A stretch of DNA of 64,000 nucleotides from Rhizobium sp. ZPR4. GTDB taxonomy: Bacteria > Pseudomonadota > Alphaproteobacteria > Rhizobiales > Rhizobiaceae. Where the stretch lies: positions 3,318,501 to 3,382,500 of the forward strand of contig NZ_CP157967.1 in the NCBI RefSeq assembly GCF_040215725.1. Direction: 5' to 3'. Shown here piece after piece: positions 56,967 to 64,000 of the stretch (position 1 is the first letter of the stretch; each line of letters opens with the position of its first letter). The position numbers and the translations under genes were made by a program. The notes beneath the pieces are model-generated. The model had not been told where the DNA came from. It worked only from the letters and a program-made list of their open reading frames with translations, and made no database searches.

Positions 56967-57036
56967 TTTTCCCTCCCGGGCAGATCGGATTTCAAAGGAT
57001 GCGGGCAAAGCCCGCATCCGTCGATCATCTTCGTTC

Positions 57037-57963
57037 TCAGTTCTTCTTGACGAAGTCCTTGACGTTGGCCGGCGTGACGAGCTGGAAGGGGATATAGACC
57101 TTCTTCTCGATCTTATCGCCCTTGGCGAGCTTCATCGCGGCATCGACCGCACCCTTGCCCTGGCCGGCAGCATCCTGGAATACGGTGACCTTCAGGTCGC
57201 CGGCCTGCATGGCGGCAAGTGCATCCTGCGTGGCGTCGACGCCGGCAACGACAATCTTGTCCAGCGGCTTGCCGGCAGCCTTCAGCGCCTGGATGGCGCC
57301 GATCGCCATTTCGTCGTTGTTGGAGATGACAGCATCGAATTCGAGACCGCTGGAGAGCCAGTTGGTCATCAGGTCGGCGCCCTGGGTACGCTGCCAGTTG
57401 GCGGTCTGCTCCTGGACGATCTGGATACCCTTGCACTCGTCGGTCGCAACGACGTCATGGACGTCCTTGGTGCGCATGCGGGCAGCCTGGTTCGAGAGTT
57501 CGCCCATCATGATGACGGCTTTGCCCTTGCCACCCAGCAACCGGCACACTTCCTTGGCTTCCAGCGTACCGGATTCCTGCTCGTTGGAAGCAACAAAGGC
57601 CTGCTGATCCGGAAGGCTGTCGACGTTGGCCGGCTCGCGGTTGACGTAGACGAGCGGGATCTTGGCATCGGCGGCGAGCTTGGAAATGGCAGCCGTTGCG
57701 TCGGTATCGACCGGGTTCACAATGATGGCATCGACCTTACTGGCGATGAAGTTCTGGATCTGGCTCTGCTGCTTGGCAATGTCGTTCTGGGCATCTTCGA
57801 CCTGCAGCGTCACGCCCTTGTCCTTGGCGTAGTCCTGCATGCCGTTGCGCAGAACGGTCAGAAAGTTGTCGTCGAACAGAGCCATCGAAACGCCGATGGT
57901 TTGGGCGTGAGCAGCAGTCGACAGCAGGAGAGCCATCGCAGAACCAAGGATAAATTTCTTCAT
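57037..57963 (-). CDS. Periplasmic sugar-binding protein (RbsB-like)
   Basis: 308 residues. Signal peptide [20 protein letters not shown], then the periplasmic-binding fold with [34 protein letters not shown], and [15 protein letters not shown]. The PLVYVNREP segment recalls inositol/rhizopine binders more than ribose binders, but the ligand is unproven. ATG at 57963 follows GGGAGG. First gene of the leftward importer operon. Confidence 0.9.
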   Translation of the reverse strand: MKKFILGSAMALLLSTAAHAQTIGVSMALFDDNFLTVLRNGMQDYAKDKGVTLQVEDAQNDIAKQQSQIQNFIASKVDAIIVNPVDTDATAAISKLAADAKIPLVYVNREPANVDSLPDQQAFVASNEQESGTLEAKEVCRLLGGKGKAVIMMGELSNQAARMRTKDVHDVVATDECKGIQIVQEQTANWQRTQGADLMTNWLSSGLEFDAVISNNDEMAIGAIQALKAAGKPLDKIVVAGVDATQDALAAMQAGDLKVTVFQDAAGQGKGAVDAAMKLAKGDKIEKKVYIPFQLVTPANVKDFVKKN

Positions 57964-58334
57964 GTTTTCCTCCCAGATAAGGTGCCCGGCCACACCCCTC
58001 CTAAATGCCGGAGCCCCCAGTCTCGACTGCAGGGCCTCTATTCAATTCGGTCGCCACTCCCATGGCAGCCACATCGAAAACGGAACAAACAAACCGTAAA
58101 ATTCATTATGCGGAATATTCATTCCATTTTTCAGGGCAAAGGTCAACAGCAAATTCTGGGCGCATCGCTGGAGCCGGGGAAGACGAGTTTTCTTGCCGCT
58201 CACACTGCAAGATCGGATGATCAAACCTACATACGGGCACCCGTCACCGTGGAACGGTTATTCCATCGACACGGGAACGGAATAGAATGCAGACGACCAA
58301 CCGGCCGCGCCGCGGCCCGCAATGGAGAACACAC

Positions 58335-58841
58335 ATGCCCTCGATGTACAGTTTCTCGGTCCCCGTCTTCCAACGCGGCCTCCAAAACCTTTCGGCCTAT
58401 CTCGACAAGATCGAAGCCCATGCGGCTGAAAAAGGCGTTGCGGCGGAGGAACTCATTTCCGCCCGCCTGATCGACGACATGCTGCCGCTCTCCGGCCAGT
58501 ATCAGCGCGCCTCCGATACTGCAAAGCTCACCATTTCCCGTCTTGCCGGCATCGATGCGCCGCGCTTCGAAGACAACGAAACGACTGTCGCCGATCTGCG
58601 CGAGCGTCTGAAGAAAACGCAGGATTTCCTGGCGACGGTTACGCCGGCAACGATGGAAGGCAGCGATGTGCGGGAAGTGACGATCTCGCCCGGAGGCAAC
58701 AAGATCGTCTTCAAGGGCGAGGATTACCTGGCGAAATTCGCGCTGCCGAATTTCTTCTTCCACGTCACCACGGCACACGACATCCTGCGCAGCCGCGGCC
58801 TGTCTATCGGCAAGATGAACTATCTCGGATCGTTTGCTTAA
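58335..58841 (+). CDS. DUF1993 domain protein
   Basis: 168 residues, starting MPSMYSFSVPVFQRGLQNL, with DIEAHAAEKG-like helix (KIEAHAAEKGVAAEELISAR) and C-terminal FFFHVTTAHDILRSRGL. The His in VTTAHDIL and the four-helix pattern suggest a DinB-like fold. Function unknown. GGAG precedes the ATG. It stands alone; a terminator follows inside the end of the convergent sulfatase gene. Confidence 0.85.
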   Translation: MPSMYSFSVPVFQRGLQNLSAYLDKIEAHAAEKGVAAEELISARLIDDMLPLSGQYQRASDTAKLTISRLAGIDAPRFEDNETTVADLRERLKKTQDFLATVTPATMEGSDVREVTISPGGNKIVFKGEDYLAKFALPNFFFHVTTAHDILRSRGLSIGKMNYLGSFA

Positions 58842-58845
58842 GGAG

Positions 58846-58905
58846 CAATTCCAGGAAAAGCCCGCAGCGGTTTTCCGTCCGGAATTACGCAAAAACGAAT
58901 GACAG
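58846..58905. repeat. RIME/REP-like palindromic element
   Basis: Matches the pattern GAGCAATTCCAGGAAAAG...GCGGTTTTCCGTCC-GGAATTACGC, with GGAAAAG / CTTTTCC-like arms around a GCAGC loop. Same family as 47742 in this window, sitting just after the DUF1993 gene. Confidence 0.7.
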
Positions 58906-58912
58906 AAGCCAC

Positions 58913-60481
58913 TCAGGGCCGGAGCGAAACCGGCCCTTTTTCCGTCAGCTCTGTATAGGCCAGCGTCTGGTCCAGATGCTCCGCCCGAAGCGAGAGAAGC
59001 TTTTCGGCGTAGGCGAGCCTGATCGCCGTGTAAACGCCGTCCTCGGCGACATTGGATAGTTCCGCCGGATCCTTTGAAAGATCGAAGAGCAGCGGCGGAA
59101 GACCCGCGCAATGGACGTATTTGAAACGCTCATCGCGGATAACGGCCAGATTGCAGGCATTGGACCGCAGGCCGAAATGCCGCTCGGGAATGCCCTCGGC
59201 AATATCGCGGAAATCGAACTCCCAGAAGGCCGCATCACGCCAACCTTCCGGTTCGGAACCGGAGAGGAAGGGCAGCAGGCTTTCGCCATCGACATGATTT
59301 GCCGGCGCAACACCCAGCCGGTCACACAGGCTTGGGAAAATATCAGCGGCGCTGGTGAAGCGTGCCACCTGCCGGCCATGCGTGGCGCTCTGACGGGGAT
59401 CACGAATGACAAGGGGAACATGATAGCTTCCGTCGAAGAAGCCGCCCTTGCCGAGCATCCAGTGATCGCCCATCATCTCGGCATGGTCCGACGTGAAGAC
59501 GATGACGGTATCGTCCCAGGCGCCGGCATCCTTCAGGGCCTGCCAGATCCGGCCAAGCTGCGCATCGACCTCGGCGATCATGCCGTAATAGATGGCGCGG
59601 ATCGCCGAAAAATCCTCCGACGTCCACTCGTTGATGGAGCCTTTGCCGCCATACATGAAGCCGCCCTTGCCGATCAGCGGCAGGCCGAAGGCGAGCAGGG
59701 GATGCAGCGCCATTTCCGTCTCGCGGTCGGCGGCGCGTGCAAAGGCCGGGCCATCGGCGGTCGAGAACATGCGGTTATAGGGCTCCGGCACCGAGAAAGG
59801 CGGATGCGGCCGCAGGAAGGAAACATGCGCGAACCAGGGCTGATCCTGCTCGCCAAGCCAGCGGATGAACTCGCCCGCCAGAAAGGCCGTCTGCGTCTCG
59901 TCCCTGGAATAGGCCGGCGCATTGTTGGAAATTTCGCCGGGCTCGGCACTGAGCGGAATATGGATATCGCGGCTGACGGCATCGGCATGGCCGCGTGACC
60001 GCAGCCAGGAGAGCCACTGCTTCTCATGCTCCGGCAGAAGCTGCCGCGGCGTAAACCCGGGCAGCACGCCTTCATAGGTCGTCAGATGCGGATCATGGGG
60101 ATCGCGGTCGCGCGGATCGGGCGCCGTGTCGGTATAGCCGAACAGCGTCGGATCGTAGCCGGCGCGGCGCGCCGCAAGCGCGACATTGTCGAAACGGGCA
60201 TCCAGCGGCGAACCATTGCGGCAAACGCGATGGTTCATCTGATAAAGGCCGGTATAGAGCGTCGCCCGCGCCGGCGAGCAGGGTGCAGTACCGGCATAGT
60301 GGCGTCGAAAGAGCACGCCTTCCTTTGCCAGCGCATCGACATTGGGTGTCTTCACGCATTCATGTCCGACGGCGGAAAGGCAATCTCCCCGCCACTGGTC
60401 AGCCGAAATCAACAGAACGTTCGGGCGCTTGCCCCCAACACCAACCAAAGAGGAGGGTTCAGTGCTGGTTGGATTTGGCAT
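58913..60481 (-). CDS. Phosphonate monoester hydrolase / sulfatase-like enzyme
   Basis: 522 residues of the alkaline-phosphatase superfamily. ISADQWRGD holds the first metal ligands; the nucleophile motif CSPAR (APCSPARATLYTGLYQMN) matches the formylglycine-generating sulfatase type CxPxR. FTSDHAEMMGDHWMLGK gives further metal ligands. The pattern and length resemble the phosphonate monoester hydrolase described from rhizobia, which cleaves several phosphate and sulfate esters. The start at 60481 overlaps the galE end by 23 bases. Natural substrate unknown. Confidence 0.87.
   Translation of the reverse strand: MPNPTSTEPSSLVGVGGKRPNVLLISADQWRGDCLSAVGHECVKTPNVDALAKEGVLFRRHYAGTAPCSPARATLYTGLYQMNHRVCRNGSPLDARFDNVALAARRAGYDPTLFGYTDTAPDPRDRDPHDPHLTTYEGVLPGFTPRQLLPEHEKQWLSWLRSRGHADAVSRDIHIPLSAEPGEISNNAPAYSRDETQTAFLAGEFIRWLGEQDQPWFAHVSFLRPHPPFSVPEPYNRMFSTADGPAFARAADRETEMALHPLLAFGLPLIGKGGFMYGGKGSINEWTSEDFSAIRAIYYGMIAEVDAQLGRIWQALKDAGAWDDTVIVFTSDHAEMMGDHWMLGKGGFFDGSYHVPLVIRDPRQSATHGRQVARFTSAADIFPSLCDRLGVAPANHVDGESLLPFLSGSEPEGWRDAAFWEFDFRDIAEGIPERHFGLRSNACNLAVIRDERFKYVHCAGLPPLLFDLSKDPAELSNVAEDGVYTAIRLAYAEKLLSLRAEHLDQTLAYTELTEKGPVSLRP
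58915..58941 (+). terminator. Rho-independent terminator for the DUF1993 gene
   Basis: GGGCCGG pairs with CCGGCCC around a 7-base loop and is followed by five T on the plus strand. It overlaps the last codons of the convergent sulfatase gene. Confidence 0.8.
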
Positions 60482-61442
60482 GCCAATTCCATGCGGATTG
60501 GATGATCTCGGTTAGATCGTATTGCGGCGACCAGCCAAGGATATCGCGGGCCTTGTCGTTGTTGGCGACGAGCGTCGTCGAATCGCCTTCGCGGCGGCCG
60601 ACATATTCGACCGGGAACGGCCGGTTCGACACCGTCTCGATCGTGCCGAGCAATTCCTTCACCGTCGTGCCCGTGCCGGTACCGAGATTGAGCGCGACGG
60701 AATCGCCGCCATCAAGCAGATATTCCACGGCGCGGACATGAGCGTCGGCAAGATCGAGCACATGGATGTAATCGCGGACACAAGTGCCGTCGCGCGTATC
60801 ATAGTCACTGCCGAAGACCTTGAAACCCTGGCGGCGACCGAGGGCGGCATCGATGGCAAGCGGGATCGCATGGGTTTCCGGCGTATGCCACTCGCCGATG
60901 CGGCCCTCGAAATCGGCGCCGGCGGCATTGAAATAGCGCAGCACGACGGAGCGCAGGTCCTTGTACTGGTCGTAATCGGCAAGCGCCTGCTCGACGATGT
61001 ATTTCGTGCGGCCATAGGGGTTGATCGGTACCTGCTGGTGGCTTTCATCAAGCGGCACGCTCTGCGGCAGGCCATAGGTCGCGCAGGTGGACGAAAAGAC
61101 GAAAGCCTTCACGCCGGCCGCCTGTGCTGCCGAAAGCAGGGTCAGCGTGCCGATGACATTGTTTTCATAGAAGGAGACGGGATCCTTCACCGACTCACCG
61201 ACCTCGATCAGTGCGGCAAAATGCAGGATGGCGGCCGGCTTGTGCTTGGCAAGGACTTCATCGAGACGCGCACGATCGCGGATATCGCCTTCCTCTGCCG
61301 GACCCCATTTGACGAACTCACGATGACCGTTGGAGAAATTGTCGTAGACGACGGGTTTGAACCCCTTGTTCGCCAGATCCAGACATGTGTGCGAACCGAT
61401 ATATCCGGCTCCGCCGACCACAAGCACCGTTTCTCCTGCCAT
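60459..61442 (-). CDS. galE: UDP-glucose 4-epimerase
   Basis: 327 residues. NAD-binding loop VVGGAGYIGSHTCLDLAN, then SSTCATYG (catalytic Ser region) and YGRTKYIVE (YxxxK). It interconverts UDP-glucose and UDP-galactose, feeding galactose into exopolysaccharide and lipopolysaccharide; in rhizobia the equivalent gene is often called exoB. ATG at 61442 with AAGGGA upstream; an in-frame ATG two codons earlier is possible. Its end overlaps the sulfatase-like gene. Confidence 0.94.
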   Translation of the reverse strand: MAGETVLVVGGAGYIGSHTCLDLANKGFKPVVYDNFSNGHREFVKWGPAEEGDIRDRARLDEVLAKHKPAAILHFAALIEVGESVKDPVSFYENNVIGTLTLLSAAQAAGVKAFVFSSTCATYGLPQSVPLDESHQQVPINPYGRTKYIVEQALADYDQYKDLRSVVLRYFNAAGADFEGRIGEWHTPETHAIPLAIDAALGRRQGFKVFGSDYDTRDGTCVRDYIHVLDLADAHVRAVEYLLDGGDSVALNLGTGTGTTVKELLGTIETVSNRPFPVEYVGRREGDSTTLVANNDKARDILGWSPQYDLTEIIQSAWNWHAKSNQH

Positions 61443-61593
61443 GACCATCCCTTCTTGACTCACAAGGATTTGCCGCTCCAGACGCGGCGGACCAGTTCGA
61501 TCCGACGCGTACACTTAGAGAGCTGTAGCCGACTTGCAAGGCGGGAGAAAGGAGCAAGATTGGTAGTCTCAAGAATGGACGGATACCCAGAAG

Positions 61594-62277
61594 CTAAGCC
61601 GGCTTGCCCTCTGCCTTGCCGGTATGCATAAGAATTCCGGCAAGCGCCAGAACCGGCGGCAGCAGGAAACAAGCCATGCCGGCAAGCATGAAAAGCGCCG
61701 CCGCCAGCGCACAGCCAAAGGCAAAGCCGCCGACGGCGACACCCATGCGGCCAAGCCGCGCCTTCATCGCAACTTTATCTTCCGGCTTGGCACCTCGCAG
61801 CAGGTCGGCAATGTCGATCATGATCTGCGTCGTCGTGCCCGTCATCATCGTCGTCGGCGGCGTCGAACCGAGATGGATGCGGTGCGCCGTCGTCTGAATG
61901 GCCATGGCGGCGACAAGCGTCATCCCTGTCAGAATCGGCTGCCACCCGTCCCCATCGCCAAACGGGCCGAAGCGTAGGGCGAGGATTGCCGCAAACACAA
62001 GCAGCAGCAATTTCAGCGTCAGGATGATCTGCAACGTCGGCAGATTGCGCCGCGAGAGATCGCCGCCAATAAGACGCGCGAGGATGACAACGACGCAGAA
62101 AACCGGCAGCGCCAGAAGCTTGGCTAGCGCGCCCGAGGTCCCGAGTACCAATGAAGCGCCGAGCGTAACGAAATTGCCCGTGACATGCGCCGTGAACAGC
62201 CCATGCAGGGCAAGAAACCCGGCGGTGTCGACATAGCCACCATTGATGCTCAGAAGGGTGGGAAGGCTCGGCTTCAT
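61594..62277 (-). CDS. DUF1275 (YoaK family) membrane protein
   Basis: 227 residues with six helices; starts MKPSLPTLLSINGGYVDTAG, then ALHGLFTAHVTGNFVTLGAS, the conserved DUF1275 beginning. Function unknown; often near transport or redox genes. GAGGAACC precedes the ATG at 62277. It is 152 bases upstream of galE and read in the same direction, but probably separate. Confidence 0.87.
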   Translation of the reverse strand: MKPSLPTLLSINGGYVDTAGFLALHGLFTAHVTGNFVTLGASLVLGTSGALAKLLALPVFCVVVILARLIGGDLSRRNLPTLQIILTLKLLLLVFAAILALRFGPFGDGDGWQPILTGMTLVAAMAIQTTAHRIHLGSTPPTTMMTGTTTQIMIDIADLLRGAKPEDKVAMKARLGRMGVAVGGFAFGCALAAALFMLAGMACFLLPPVLALAGILMHTGKAEGKPA

Positions 62278-62865
62278 TGGTTCCTCGCGCGCTTCGATCG
62301 TCTCCGACCTTATCGCGCCGAAAAGCCGCCGATGTCGAGATGCTTGCGTGGCCGCGAAACGAAACGTCGCCGTGCAACGCCGATCGGACGGCGGCGGCAT
62401 ACTGCAGATCAAAGTTGCATCCACGTGCCCAACCGGTCGTCTGTCACAAAGACGGTGGGAAGCAGCGCTTCACGATTCCAGCAGTTTTCTCGCGTCTTGT
62501 GCACCTCCTCGTCCAAGACCGTCGGATAAGGGCCGCAGCAGGACTAGCGATTCAACTGGGTCGTCGTGGCTTGTTGGACACGTTGGATTTCGCAACCAAC
62601 TGGGGCGCGGCCTCATAAGCACTGTTCATTTGCGCCGAAATTTCACCCAACTTTGCGTTTCATCGTGACCCTGGCTGAATTCCAATAGCGCAATTTCGTC
62701 AACGGCATTTTCGCGACAGAACGGATCAGCCTCAAATGCAAATCTGGGTCAAGGCATTCCGAAACTGGCAGACCTACGCACGTTGCGGCATCTTCGTTGG
62801 TATCTTTGATTGAGAAATGGGCGGCGTTATACTAGATTTGCAAAAATAGTATAACGGAGCTTCTG
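62278..62865. other. Gene-free region before the nucleotidyltransferase-fold gene
   Basis: About 590 bases; more AT-rich to the right. No confident gene. A stretch near 62625-62660 (GCGCCGAAATTTCACCCAAC) recalls the ends of IS21-like elements, but I cannot support an insertion sequence. The right end carries the promoter and inverted repeat of the gene at 62866. Confidence 0.4.
62826..62855. promoter_or_regulatory. Perfect 9-base inverted repeat overlapping a -10-like box
   Basis: GTTATACTA (62826-62834) and TAGTATAAC (62847-62855), 12 bases apart. The left arm contains TATACT, a plausible -10 element, and the right arm ends one base before the GGAG ribosome site (62856-62859). It could be an operator for an autoregulated gene or a hairpin covering the leader. 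Confidence 0.65.
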
Positions 62866-63930
62866 ATGAACCGCCTCGACACAATGTATCAAACGATCCT
62901 AGCCGAACTTGGTCAACGGGTTTTCGATGCCAGCTTCGTTTCCGACTTCCCGGCCGACGGCCGTTTTGTCTCCGTCACGGTGAAGGATCGCAAATATTGG
63001 TATTTCGATCAACCCGACGGGCAGGGCGGCCAAACTCGCCGCTATGTCGGTCCTGCTGATGATGCCGCGATCACTGAAAGGGTTACGCAATTCAAGGCGC
63101 TAAAGAATGATTTCACGTCACGCCGCAAGCTCGTTCGGACGTTGATTCGTGAAGGCGGACTTCCCAGACCTGAGAATAGGGCTGGGGACATCATTGAAGT
63201 TCTCGCCAATGCGGGTTTCTTCCGGCTGCGTGGCGTCCTCATCGGCACAGTCGCGTATCAATGCTACTCCGGCCTCCTCGGCGTCCGTCTGCCTTCCGCT
63301 TCCATGGTGACGGGTGACGCTGATCTCGCGCAAGATTTTGCAATCTCCAACGAAGTACAAGACAGCCTTCCCCCTATTCTCGATCTGCTCCGATCGGTCG
63401 ACGAGACATTCCAGCCGATCCCGCCGCATGGTTCGGGCTCGCCGCGATCGTCGGCTTTCCGGACACAAGATGCTTACCGCGTCGAATTTTTGACCGGGAA
63501 TCGAGGATCAGACGATTATTTGGACAAGCCTGCCGAAATGCCCGCCCTTGGCGGTGCCTCGGCTGATCCGCTCCGGTTTCTCGATTTCCTGATCTACGAG
63601 CCGGTGCGGACGGTCTTGCTGCATCAAGCTGGAGTGTCGGTTCTCGTACCCGATCCGGCTCGGTATGCCATTCATAAGCTGATCGTCGCCACGCGGCGGA
63701 TTAAGACGGCCGATAGCTTTCTGAAGCAGCAGAAAGACCTCGATCAGGCGACAGCACTGATCGAGGCCATGGCGCAAGTGCGCCGATTCAACGATATGAG
63801 GGAAGCTCTTCAAGAGGCTTGGGCGAGAGGACCGGCTTGGCGAGAGGCGATCACCGAAGCGCTTTCCATGATCCCCAATGAAACTGCTAATCGGCTGGTG
63901 AAAGTCATCGATGAAAATGACGGGGGATAG
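62866..63930 (+). CDS. GSU2403-family nucleotidyltransferase-fold protein
   Basis: 354 residues. N-terminal part (SFVSDFPADGRFVSVTVKDR) then the core containing GTVAYQCYSGLLGVRLPSA and VTGDADLAQDF, a GDxD-type nucleotidyltransferase active-site pattern. The C-terminal half has PVRTVLLHQAGVSVLVPDP and YAIHKLIVATRR, typical of this family. Such folds occur in tRNA- or antibiotic-modifying enzymes and in AbiEii-like toxins; the function here is not known. GGAG precedes the ATG. No partner gene is seen before the window ends. Confidence 0.78.
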   Translation: MNRLDTMYQTILAELGQRVFDASFVSDFPADGRFVSVTVKDRKYWYFDQPDGQGGQTRRYVGPADDAAITERVTQFKALKNDFTSRRKLVRTLIREGGLPRPENRAGDIIEVLANAGFFRLRGVLIGTVAYQCYSGLLGVRLPSASMVTGDADLAQDFAISNEVQDSLPPILDLLRSVDETFQPIPPHGSGSPRSSAFRTQDAYRVEFLTGNRGSDDYLDKPAEMPALGGASADPLRFLDFLIYEPVRTVLLHQAGVSVLVPDPARYAIHKLIVATRRIKTADSFLKQQKDLDQATALIEAMAQVRRFNDMREALQEAWARGPAWREAITEALSMIPNETANRLVKVIDENDGG

Positions 63931-63935
63931 GGGAA

Positions 63936-63968
63936 GGGGCCGCTACCGGCTCTGATGGGGACGGCCCC
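63936..63968 (+). terminator. Hairpin after the last gene
   Basis: GGGGCCG and CGGCCCC pair around a 19-base loop, with no T-run. Weak support as a terminator; the window ends 32 bases later. Confidence 0.35.
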
Positions 63969-64000
63969 GACGGCATCTGTGTGCCAGAATGGAGACGTTG

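Noticed and set aside
62600..62660. Remnant of an IS21-like insertion sequence
   Set aside because: Only a short resemblance from memory; no transposase piece, no paired end, no target duplication.

Overview
The window looks like a chromosomal segment of a Rhizobium (Rhizobium etli/leguminosarum type, Hyphomicrobiales, Alphaproteobacteria). The basis is the high GC coding DNA, the gene order pyruvate carboxylase - LuxR regulator (ExpR-like) - ndvA, the cyclic beta-1,2-glucan synthase NdvB, the PHB genes phbA/phbB with divergent phaR, and rhizobial-style palindromic intergenic repeats. I see no tRNA, rRNA, intact insertion sequence, prophage or CRISPR. Most of the window is core-like chromosome.

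Layout. 1-5.2 kb: leftward genes for RNA polymerase and RNA biology (CarD regulator, 7Fe ferredoxin FdxA, S4 RNA-binding protein, SUV3-like RNA helicase with a disordered RGG-rich tail). 5.2-6.4 kb: a long gene-free region with four degenerate repeat units, 22 GANTC sites (CcrM methylation motif), repeated TTAAC motifs including a TTAA-N7-TTAAC CtrA-type box, and DnaA-box-like words. This is the most unusual structure in the window. 6.4-7.2 kb: three small envelope or stress-type proteins. 7.3-10.2 kb: PHB synthesis (phbB, phbA) and its repressor phaR. 10.3-18 kb: rpmF, a GST, a 2H-phosphoesterase-like protein, mtgA, ispA, a LysE exporter, ispG and an MFS carrier. 18.1-21 kb: an EamA transporter, then a flavodoxin-fold reductase, a DoxX-like membrane protein and a divergent TetR regulator with a visible operator inside a strong promoter. 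21.2-23.3 kb: a translationally coupled acyltransferase and CE2-like esterase. 23.7-26 kb: a polar amino-acid ABC importer. 26.1-27.5 kb: a structured RNA with a terminator, then a Bcr/CflA drug exporter. 27.5-32.4 kb: GNAT, metallo-hydrolase, pyruvate carboxylase. 32.5-46.2 kb: ExpR-like regulator and the cyclic glucan genes ndvA (export), opgC (substituent transfer) and ndvB (synthesis). 47-54.2 kb: two very small proteins, a dipeptide ABC importer (five genes) and a dipeptidase. 54.3-58 kb: a ribose/inositol-type sugar ABC importer. 58.3-64 kb: DUF1993 protein, a phosphonate monoester hydrolase/sulfatase-like enzyme overlapping galE, a DUF1275 membrane protein, and an isolated GSU2403-type nucleotidyltransferase-fold gene with a perfect inverted repeat at its promoter.

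The genes link carbon storage and anaplerosis (PHB, pyruvate carboxylase), surface polysaccharide synthesis and its population-density control (ExpR-like, ndvA/B, opgC, galE, acyltransferase/esterase), and nutrient import. All positions, motifs and inverted repeats were read by eye. Family assignments rest on recognised motifs and gene order, not on database searches.
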